A DNA stretch of 5,323 nt, from contig JAIBJH010000193.1 in the NCBI GenBank assembly GCA_020029455.1, forward strand, positions 1 to 5,323, given 5' to 3'. The position numbers were made by a program, and so were the translations under genes. Each line of letters opens with the position of its first letter. The stretch's first letter is position 1. Under the pieces are notes generated by a model. That model made no database searches. It was not told the origin of the DNA and worked only from the letters and a program-made list of their open reading frames with translations. Of the stretch, positions 1 to 5,323 are shown one piece after another. The DNA is from Hyphomicrobiales bacterium. Lineage in GTDB: Bacteria; Pseudomonadota; Alphaproteobacteria; Rhizobiales; Aestuariivirgaceae.

Positions 1-182
1 AGTTCTACATCATGACGGCGGGCCAGCCGGGCAATCTCACCGCCACCTCGGTCTTCTTCATTTATCTGAACTCCTTTCCATACCTGAAGCTCGGCTATGG
101 CGCGGCACTTTCGCTCATCCTCTCGGTCGTCGTTCTGCTGTTCACGCTCCTCCAGCTCTACCTCAACAAGAGGCTGGCATGA
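1..182 (+). CDS. Sugar ABC transporter permease, MalF/UgpA type (C-terminal fragment)
   Basis: This is the last 59 residues of an inner-membrane permease, cut by the left edge; its reading frame begins at base 3 and ends at TGA 180-182. The visible start (FYIMTAGQPGNLTATSVFF) matches the periplasmic-loop block typical of MalF/UgpA-type permeases (usually Y-x-MT-GGP-x-x-x-T). It is followed by a GYGAALS block and one hydrophobic helix (about fragment residues 34-53), then a short basic cytoplasmic tail NKRLA. The EAA loop that contacts the ATPase lies upstream of the window. The stop overlaps the next permease start in ATGA, which is the usual arrangement for the two permease partners of one importer. 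The family handles oligosaccharides, polyols or glycerol-3-phosphate; the neighbouring glycosidase argues for a small glycan. The family call is firm and the substrate is unknown. Confidence 0.9.
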   Translation, partial: FYIMTAGQPGNLTATSVFFIYLNSFPYLKLGYGAALSLILSVVVLLFTLLQLYLNKRLA

Positions 183-1018
183 CACGCAAGAGCAGGAAGG
201 GCTATCTCGCCGGAGCGATAAGTGTCGCACTCATCGTGGTCTTTGCAGCGCCATTGCTGGTATCGGTGCTGGCCTCGATCAAGAGTAAACTGGAAGCCGC
301 TACCCTGCCCCCCACCTATCTGCCCCACAGTTTCAGCTTCGAGAGCTATGAAAGATTGTGGAACTATCAGTCGGGGCTCGCAACTTATGCAGGAAACAGT
401 CTGGGCACGGCTCTGATCACTATTGTGCTCTGCCTCGGCCTTACAATTCCCGCTGGCTACGGGCTTGCCCGTTATCCGGTTCCCTTCAAGGAACCGATAT
501 TTGTGCTGTTGCTGCTGGCACTCATCATACCATACCAGGCTTTGCTCACGCCCCTGTTCTTCATGTTCGTGAAAATCAATCTGCACAATTCGCTGCTCGG
601 CCTAGCTATCCTGCACACAAGCATACAACTCCCGTTCAGCCTCTATGTGATGCGCAACGCCTTCGAGACAGTTCCCAAGGAACTCGAGGAAGCGGGCATT
701 GTCGATGGCTGCAACAGTTTCCAGATCCTTCGGCGCGTGTTCCTTCCAGCAATCGTTCCGGCCATCATCACAGTTGCATTGTTCGCCTTCATTACCTCGT
801 GGAACGAATTCCTTGGCGCGCTTGTGCTGCTGAGCAGGGACACATCATTCACCTTGCCTGTGATACTGGCGGCGGCGAGGCAGCAGACCATACTGGGCGG
901 AACGGATTGGGGAATGTTGCAGGCCGGTATCACCATTTCGGTCCTGCCCTGCATCCTGTTCTATGTGTTGCTGCAGAAATACTACGTCTCCGGACTGTTA
1001 AGTGGAGCGGTGAAATGA
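179..1018 (+). CDS. Sugar ABC transporter permease, MalG/UgpE type
   Basis: Complete 279-residue inner-membrane permease, a normal length for the MalG/UgpE family (CUT1-type carbohydrate importers). It has a basic N-terminus (MTRKSRKGYL) and about six hydrophobic segments near residues 10-32, 72-95, 107-131, 138-158, 193-215 and 245-266. The cytoplasmic EAA loop that docks on the ATPase is at residues 171-194 (EAGIVDGCNSF, then FLPAIVP). It keeps the key E171, D176, G177, L189 and P190, with Gly replacing the second Ala of EAA. TSWNEF at 206-211 is another family hallmark. The ATG at 179 sits within an ATGA overlap with the preceding permease and has an AGAGG Shine-Dalgarno 5 bases upstream, suggesting translational coupling. 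Its partner is the upstream MalF-type permease, and the ATPase is probably the one encoded at 3969. The substrate is inferred only from the GH127 neighbour. Confidence 0.93.
   Translation: MTRKSRKGYLAGAISVALIVVFAAPLLVSVLASIKSKLEAATLPPTYLPHSFSFESYERLWNYQSGLATYAGNSLGTALITIVLCLGLTIPAGYGLARYPVPFKEPIFVLLLLALIIPYQALLTPLFFMFVKINLHNSLLGLAILHTSIQLPFSLYVMRNAFETVPKELEEAGIVDGCNSFQILRRVFLPAIVPAIITVALFAFITSWNEFLGALVLLSRDTSFTLPVILAAARQQTILGGTDWGMLQAGITISVLPCILFYVLLQKYYVSGLLSGAVK
1004..1017 (+). promoter_or_regulatory. Ribosome binding site and start choice for the LacI-type gene
   Basis: GGAG at 1004-1007 lies 7 bases before the ATG at 1015, which shares its ATGA with the permease stop. A second in-frame ATG at 1021 is 13 bases away, too far for good pairing. 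The frame also stays open far upstream (to about 358), but that part overlaps the permease and does not resemble a LacI protein. The 1015 start is therefore preferred. Confidence 0.7.
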
Positions 1019-2046
1019 AGATGCCCCGGCACCGCCGCCACAGCAATACCATCCGCGATGTTGCAGCTCTTGCGGGCGTCAGCATTTCCACCGTATCCAA
1101 GGCGCTGAGCGGTGGCGGCAGGATGCGCCCGGAAACGCGGGACAAAGTCAGGGAGGCTGCAAACACGCTTGGGTTTCGCCCCAACAGCCTCGCTCAAAGC
1201 CTTCATCAAAACCGCAGCCGCACCATTGGCATTCTTTCAACCGACAGGTTCGGGCGCTTCTCCTTCCCCATCGTGGAGGCGATGGAAGAGGTGCTTGCCA
1301 ATGAGGGTATCGGAATTTTTATGTGCAATGCCACGGACGATCCCGAACGTGAAAAGCAGCACATATCGCAGCTTCTTGCCAAGCGCGTGGACGGCATAGT
1401 TGTTACCGCGCGCCGCGCTGACAGGCGCCCCGGCATCGAACTCATCGGCCGTGACATTCCCGTGATATACGTGTTCTCGCAAAGCGAGAACAACAATGCT
1501 CTGTCGCTGCTGCCTGACGACGAGGGTGGAGCGGTCCTCGCAACTGAACATCTGCTAAGCCTTGGCCGGCGGCGCATCGCGCACATCACAGGCCCCGAAG
1601 GCTTCGAAGCTGTGAGGCTTCGCCATAGGGGCTACGTGCGTGCCCTGCAGCAGGCCAGAATGCCCCAGCCGCCGGAACTATATCTCTCGGGCGCCTGGTC
1701 TGAAACCTGGGGGCGCGAGGCCGCGCAAAAATTGCTGGACCTCGCTGAGCCGCCGGATGCCATCTTTTGTGGCAACGACCAGATTGCCAGGGGTGCAATC
1801 GACTGCATGCGGGAAGCAGGAGTCTCCGTCCCCCACGACATTGCCGTCGTCGGTTATGACAACTGGGAGGTGATGGCCGAGGCCTGCCGGCCCCGCCTCA
1901 CCAGCATCGACATGAATCTGATGGAGCTTGGCCGCGAAGCGGGCCGCGCACTCTTGCAGCTGATGTCCGGCGGAAAACTCTCCGGCGTCAGGCGGTTGCC
2001 TTGCTCGCTTGTCATCCGTCACTCCTCTGGCCCAGTAAAACATTAA
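1015..2046 (+). CDS. LacI-family transcriptional regulator
   Basis: A 343-residue cytoplasmic DNA-binding protein with the standard LacI/GalR length and layout. The N-terminal helix-turn-helix is at about residues 12-32 (TIRDVAALAGVSISTVSKAL), followed by the third helix to about 52 and a hinge helix at 57-63 (NSLAQSL), which in this family inserts into the minor groove at a central CG of a palindromic operator. The periplasmic-binding-protein-like sensor domain runs from about residue 70 (RTIGIL) to 343. Landmarks are RHRGY near 203-207, FCGND at 251-255, VVGYDN at 278-283 and LTSIDM at 295-300. Such proteins usually repress sugar genes and release DNA on binding the imported sugar or its breakdown product. 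The gene starts in an ATGA overlap with the permease and lies inside the operon, so it is probably autoregulated from an operator upstream of the window. The inducer is unknown; L-arabinose or an arabinoside is a reasonable guess from the neighbour. Confidence 0.95.
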   Translation: MKMPRHRRHSNTIRDVAALAGVSISTVSKALSGGGRMRPETRDKVREAANTLGFRPNSLAQSLHQNRSRTIGILSTDRFGRFSFPIVEAMEEVLANEGIGIFMCNATDDPEREKQHISQLLAKRVDGIVVTARRADRRPGIELIGRDIPVIYVFSQSENNNALSLLPDDEGGAVLATEHLLSLGRRRIAHITGPEGFEAVRLRHRGYVRALQQARMPQPPELYLSGAWSETWGREAAQKLLDLAEPPDAIFCGNDQIARGAIDCMREAGVSVPHDIAVVGYDNWEVMAEACRPRLTSIDMNLMELGREAGRALLQLMSGGKLSGVRRLPCSLVIRHSSGPVKH

Positions 2047-2062
2047 GGGAGATGCGATCTTG
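2046..2062 (+). promoter_or_regulatory. Shine-Dalgarno and TTG start of the GH127 gene
   Basis: AGGGAG at 2046-2051 lies 8 bases before a TTG at 2060-2062, ideal spacing. No in-frame ATG occurs until about codon 105, well inside the conserved domain, so TTG is almost certainly the start. The Shine-Dalgarno overlaps the last base of the regulator's stop codon, keeping the two genes coupled. The nearby ATG at 2052 is out of frame and lies too close to the Shine-Dalgarno to serve this gene. Confidence 0.8.
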
Positions 2063-3964
2063 AAAGGCTTTGCACCTGTTCCGTTCACACAAGTCGAGAT
2101 CACCGGGGAATTCTGGAAGGAGCGGCTCGAGACAGTTCTCACGAAAACCGTGCCAAGCCAGTACGAACAGCTGGTCAAGAATGGCATAGTGGAATCGCTG
2201 GAGCTCAAGCAGCCCGCACCGCCGTTGCGCATTCCGCACAATCATCACGACTTTACGACACAAATCTTCTGGGATTCCGACATCGGCAAGTGGATCGAGG
2301 TGGCCGGCAATGCCTTGAGTCACCGCCGCGACAAGACAATCGAAGACAAGGTTGACCGGATTGTGGACCTGATGGCGCGCGGTCAAGCGCCCGACGGCTA
2401 TATGAACTTCTGGTATCTGGGCCGCGAGCCGCAAAACCGCTGGACCAATTTGCGCGACAACCACGAGCTCTATTGCGCGGGCCACATGCTGGAGGGCGCC
2501 ATCGCCTATTTCCAGGCAACCGGCAAACGCAAGTGCCTCGATTGCATGTTGCGCTACATCGATCATATTGCGGGCGTCTTCGGGCCGGAACCGGGGCAGA
2601 AGCGCGGCTATTGCGGGCACCAGGAGATCGAGATCGCGCTCATCAAGCTGTACCGCTTGCTAGGTGACCGCAAGCACCTCGATCTTGCCGCCTACTTCAT
2701 CAATCAACGCGGCGCGCAACCTCACTACTTTGACGAAGAGGCGCGCGCTCGCAGCGAGGATCCGAAAGATTTCTGGGCCAAGACCTACGAATACAACCAA
2801 TCGCACAAGCCGGTGCGCGAGCAGACAAAGGTCGTGGGCCACGCCGTGCGTGCCATGTACATGTATACGGCCATGGCCGACCTTGCCGTGTTGTTGAACG
2901 ACAACGGCTTGCGCAAGACCTGCGAGACTCTCTGGAAGGATGTCATCGCCACGAAGATGTATCTGACCGCTGGCCTTGGCCCTTCCGCAAGGAATGAGGG
3001 CTTCACCGCGGACTACGATCTTCCCAATGACACAGCCTATGCCGAGACTTGCGCCTCTGTCGCCCTGATCTTCTGGGCACAGCGCATGCTCCATTTTGAT
3101 CTCGACAACACCTACGCCGATGTTCTGGAGCGCAGCCTATTCAACGGCACGCTGGCAGGCCTTTCTCGTGATGGCTGCCACTATTTCTACGAAAACCCCT
3201 TGGAGAGCGACGGCCACCACCATCGCTGGGCCTGGCATCATTGCCCGTGCTGCACCATGAATGTCTCGCGGCTTGTGGCCAGCATCGGTAGTTATCTGTT
3301 CTCTCAATCAGACACAGGGATCGCCCTGCACCTCTATGGTGGGGCAACACTTGACACCACTCTCAAGGGCAAGCCGCTGCAGGTTATTGAAGAGAGCAAC
3401 TACCCCTGGTCCGGCGAAATCAAGGTCCGGCTCAAGACCGAGACTCCCATTAAGTTTGACCTCATGCTGCGCATACCCGATTGGGCAAACGGTGCCCGCG
3501 TCAAGATCAATGGCAAGCCGGTGGGTGGCCGCAAGCCCTTGACGCATGGCTACATCAAACTCGCCCGAACCTGGTCAAATGGGGATGTGGTCAACCTGTC
3601 ATTGCCCATGCCAGCGGAAAGAACCTACGCGCATCCAGCTGTAAAGGCGGATGTCGGCCGCGCTGCGCTCAAGCGCGGGCCTCTGGTCTATTGCATCGAG
3701 CAGATTGACAATCCCACCATGCCGATCAGCGATTATCGCTTGTACAGGGACTCGAAACTCACCGTTGCGCATCGCAAAGACCTTTTCTCCGGTGTTTCGA
3801 CGATCACAACCTACGGCGGGCGCATCTCGACAGATGATTGGGGCAATGTTCTCTACCGCAGCAAGCCGCCCAAAGTCCTGCAGAGCAAAATCACAGCCAT
3901 TCCCTACTACCTTTGGTCTAACCGGGAAAAAGGCCCCATGACAGTCTGGATCCCCGAGGAATAG
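2060..3964 (+). CDS. GH127 (DUF1680) glycoside hydrolase, probable beta-L-arabinofuranosidase
   Basis: A 634-residue enzyme close in length to the characterised Bifidobacterium longum HypBA1 (about 658 residues), which cuts beta-L-arabinofuranosyl linkages through a zinc-bound cysteine nucleophile. An (alpha/alpha)6-barrel domain occupies roughly residues 10-420, followed by beta-sandwich regions (LMLRIPDWANGARVKING near 468-485, then RGPLVYCIE at 539-547). The HypBA1 active-site set maps well: E313 (acid/base, E322), E329 and C331 (E338, C340) in AYAETC, and C397/C398 (C417 nucleophile, C418) in CPCC. The E-to-E spacing of 16 and the ExC spacing are identical. H135, H187 and H261 fit the active-site histidines. 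No signal peptide or membrane segment is visible, so it should act in the cytoplasm on an imported oligosaccharide. It lies between the regulator and the transporter ATPase. GH127 also contains other activities (for example on aceric-acid-type sugars), so the family is firm but the substrate is tentative. Confidence 0.92.
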   Translation: MKGFAPVPFTQVEITGEFWKERLETVLTKTVPSQYEQLVKNGIVESLELKQPAPPLRIPHNHHDFTTQIFWDSDIGKWIEVAGNALSHRRDKTIEDKVDRIVDLMARGQAPDGYMNFWYLGREPQNRWTNLRDNHELYCAGHMLEGAIAYFQATGKRKCLDCMLRYIDHIAGVFGPEPGQKRGYCGHQEIEIALIKLYRLLGDRKHLDLAAYFINQRGAQPHYFDEEARARSEDPKDFWAKTYEYNQSHKPVREQTKVVGHAVRAMYMYTAMADLAVLLNDNGLRKTCETLWKDVIATKMYLTAGLGPSARNEGFTADYDLPNDTAYAETCASVALIFWAQRMLHFDLDNTYADVLERSLFNGTLAGLSRDGCHYFYENPLESDGHHHRWAWHHCPCCTMNVSRLVASIGSYLFSQSDTGIALHLYGGATLDTTLKGKPLQVIEESNYPWSGEIKVRLKTETPIKFDLMLRIPDWANGARVKINGKPVGGRKPLTHGYIKLARTWSNGDVVNLSLPMPAERTYAHPAVKADVGRAALKRGPLVYCIEQIDNPTMPISDYRLYRDSKLTVAHRKDLFSGVSTITTYGGRISTDDWGNVLYRSKPPKVLQSKITAIPYYLWSNREKGPMTVWIPEE

Positions 3965-3968
3965 TCGA

Positions 3969-4994
3969 ATGGCGCAAGTTGAACTACAGGACGTCTGCAA
4001 ATCTTTTGGCAACGTGGATGTCATTCACGGAGTTTCGTTCAGCGTCGAGGACGGTCATTTTGTTGCGTTGCTCGGTCCTTCGGGCTGCGGCAAGTCAACG
4101 CTTTTGCGCTTGATTGCGGGCCTCGAGGATTTGACCGGCGGCCAAATATTGATCGGCGGCCGGGACGTCAGCGACGAAGACCCGGCAGAGCGTGGCATCG
4201 CCATGGTGTTCCAGTCCTACGCGCTCTATCCGCACATGACGGTGAAGCAGAATATCGGCTTCAGCCTCGAGGTAGCAAAGCGCCCGAAGGATGAAATCCG
4301 GGCGAAAACGCAAGAAGCGGCGCGCATGTTGCGCCTTGAGGAATTGCTTGATCGCAGGCCGTCGCAACTTTCCGGCGGACAGAGACAACGCGTGGCAATC
4401 GGGCGGGCGCTGGTGCGCGATCCATCGGTGTTCCTGTTTGATGAACCGCTGTCAAATCTGGATGCCCTGCTCCGCGTTCAGATGAGACTTGAACTTGCCA
4501 AGCTTCACCGCAAGCTCGGCGCCACTATGATTTATGTCACCCACGATCAAACGGAAGCCATGACGCTTGCCAGCAAGATTGTCGTGCTCAATCACGGTCA
4601 CATCGCTCAGATCGGATCACCCGTTGATCTCTACAACAAGCCTGCTGACCGCTTCGTTGCCTCCTTCATCGGCTCTCCCGCCATGAATTTCCTGCCAGGT
4701 TCTATCCTCGGCTCTGCGCCTCGGGGCGTGACGGAAGTCGGAATCAGGCCCGAACATGTAAGGCTTGTAGAGCAGCGCAAGGGCACAAAGAACCTCGCCG
4801 GGACAATTCAACTCGTCGAGCGGCTGGGAAATGCCACTGCCATCCATGTTGAAACGCCAGCCGGAACGGTCACGGCATTGACCGGGCCCGAAAGCGAGGC
4901 AAGCGCCGGCGCTGAAATAGGCCTCGCCTTCGATGCTGCAAAGATGATCGGCTTTGATGCGGATGGAAAGGCAAAAATCTTTGGCATCAAATAG
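3969..4994 (+). CDS. Sugar ABC transporter ATP-binding protein, MalK/UgpC type
   Basis: A 341-residue cytoplasmic ATPase that powers carbohydrate import. All motifs are intact: Walker A GPSGCGKST (36-44), Q-loop Q82 in MVFQSYALYPHM, signature LSGGQRQ (134-140), Walker B VFLFDEP (154-160), D-loop SNLD (162-165) and switch histidine H192 in YVTHDQTEA. The region after about residue 235 is the TOBE/OB-fold regulatory domain of the MalK/UgpC group (AMNFLPG at 238-244, GIRPEHVRL at 258-266). At 341 residues it is slightly short for the group (often 350-370), with the difference in the C-terminal domain. The ATG has a GAGGAA Shine-Dalgarno at 3956-3961, 7 bases upstream, inside the end of the GH127 gene, with a 4-base gap between genes. 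It most likely serves the two permeases at the start of the operon; MalK-type ATPases can sometimes serve more than one transporter. Confidence 0.95.
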   Translation: MAQVELQDVCKSFGNVDVIHGVSFSVEDGHFVALLGPSGCGKSTLLRLIAGLEDLTGGQILIGGRDVSDEDPAERGIAMVFQSYALYPHMTVKQNIGFSLEVAKRPKDEIRAKTQEAARMLRLEELLDRRPSQLSGGQRQRVAIGRALVRDPSVFLFDEPLSNLDALLRVQMRLELAKLHRKLGATMIYVTHDQTEAMTLASKIVVLNHGHIAQIGSPVDLYNKPADRFVASFIGSPAMNFLPGSILGSAPRGVTEVGIRPEHVRLVEQRKGTKNLAGTIQLVERLGNATAIHVETPAGTVTALTGPESEASAGAEIGLAFDAAKMIGFDADGKAKIFGIK

Positions 4995-5007
4995 ATGCTC
5001 AGCCTTT
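4967..5007. terminator. Possible weak stem-loop between convergent genes
   Basis: An inner perfect 5-bp stem GCATC (4984-4988) / GATGC (4994-4998) closes an AAATA loop exactly over the ATPase stop codon. An outer 6-bp stem AAAGGC (4967-4972) / GCCTTT (5002-5007) could extend it across an uneven internal loop. The position between converging operons would suit a bidirectional terminator. However, there is no clear U-run after the structure on either strand and the pairing is modest, so it may be chance. Confidence 0.25.
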
Positions 5008-5323
5008 GGTGGCTCCGGCCATCAATCCCTGCAACAGTCCTCGCTGCGTAACAACTGTCACGGCGAGGACCGGAAGCAGGTAAATGACGGCAACAGCCAT
5101 CATCTCGCCCCACAAAACCTGAAACTGCGTGATCAAAGTGGAAATGCCCACAGGCATGGTCTGGCCATTGGGCGTGCGGGTCAGCGTCAAAGCAATCACG
5201 AACTCATTCCAGGCCACGAGGAAACCGAACAAGGTCGTGGTCCCAAGGCCAGGAAGGGATAGTGGCAGCACGATGCGCACCAGTGTCTGTAGTGGCCCCA
5301 GTCCATCAACCTCCGCCGCTTCC
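4999..5323 (-). CDS. Sugar ABC transporter permease, MalG type (C-terminal part)
   Basis: The C-terminal 107 residues of an inner-membrane permease running in from the right edge on the - strand, ending at TGA 5001-4999. The first visible residues form a textbook EAA loop (EAAEVDGLGPLQTLVRIVLP), followed by LPG, a hydrophobic helix, the AWNEF motif and the MPVGIS block of MalG-type permeases. A last hydrophobic helix leads to a short tail LMAGATKG. GTG at 5280 could look like a start but is internal, because the conserved EAA loop continues upstream to the edge. It aligns with the + strand permease at motif level but differs widely between motifs (for example TRTPNGQTMP against SRDTSFTLP), so it belongs to a separate importer rather than a recent duplication. 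Its substrate cannot be judged here. Confidence 0.92.
   Translation of the reverse strand, partial: EAAEVDGLGPLQTLVRIVLPLSLPGLGTTTLFGFLVAWNEFVIALTLTRTPNGQTMPVGISTLITQFQVLWGEMMAVAVIYLLPVLAVTVVTQRGLLQGLMAGATKG

Noticed and set aside
158..586. 142-codon open frame on the - strand
   Set aside because: Antisense to the permease; its Gln/Glu/His-rich translation is what reverse reading of hydrophobic membrane codons produces.
358..1014. Long in-frame extension upstream of the LacI-type gene
   Set aside because: It overlaps the well-conserved MalG-type permease in another frame, and its translation has no recognisable domain; the regulator starts normally at 1015.
1678..2241. 187-codon open frame on the - strand
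   Set aside because: It spans the regulator-hydrolase junction antisense to two clear genes; low-complexity translation without domain signals.
2012..2620. 202-codon open frame on the - strand
   Set aside because: It lies opposite the conserved GH127 N-terminal region and the end of the regulator, has no recognisable motif, and fits the antisense shadow expected in GC-rich coding DNA.
3980..4994. Possible C-terminal truncation of the ATPase
   Set aside because: It is slightly shorter than many relatives, but all ATPase motifs and the regulatory-domain blocks are present and the end is a clean stop with no nearby frameshift signal.
5278..5280. GTG as a start for the - strand permease
   Set aside because: The frame continues upstream to the window edge and encodes the conserved EAA loop, so the GTG is an internal valine codon.

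Overview
The window is almost entirely protein-coding. The longest stretch without a gene is 13 bases, and I saw no RNA genes, CRISPR arrays, insertion sequences or internal promoters. Moderately high GC, codon use with many C/G third positions, tightly packed sugar ABC-transporter genes and a MalK/UgpC-type ATPase point to a bacterium, most plausibly an alphaproteobacterium of the Hyphomicrobiales (Rhizobiales) type. That placement is inferred from style and was not tested by a database search.

Five genes lie head to tail on the + strand (1-4994) and look like one operon. They are the end of a MalF/UgpA-type permease (entering from the left edge), a complete MalG/UgpE-type permease, a LacI-family regulator, a cytoplasmic GH127 (DUF1680) glycosidase resembling beta-L-arabinofuranosidase, and a MalK/UgpC-type ATPase. 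The first two junctions are 4-base ATGA overlaps, and the next two gaps are 13 and 4 bases, so transcription and translation are probably coupled throughout. The substrate-binding protein and the promoter/operator must lie upstream of the window, if they are present.

A second sugar transporter locus arrives from the right edge on the - strand (4999-5323). Only the C-terminal part of another MalG-type permease is visible, and it is clearly a different subfamily from the + strand one. Its stop codon is 4 bases from the stop of the ATPase gene, so two carbohydrate-uptake operons converge tail to tail.

The likely joint function is import of a small oligosaccharide or glycoside by the two-permease, one-ATPase transporter. 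The GH127 enzyme would then cleave it inside the cell, giving L-arabinose if its specificity follows the characterised family member, with the LacI-type protein repressing the cluster until the sugar is present. All catalytic and zinc-binding residues expected for GH127 are visible. The exact substrate cannot be read from the sequence. I saw no evidence of a wholly new system; the locus is best described as a catabolic cluster with an uncommon hydrolase and some unusual junctions.
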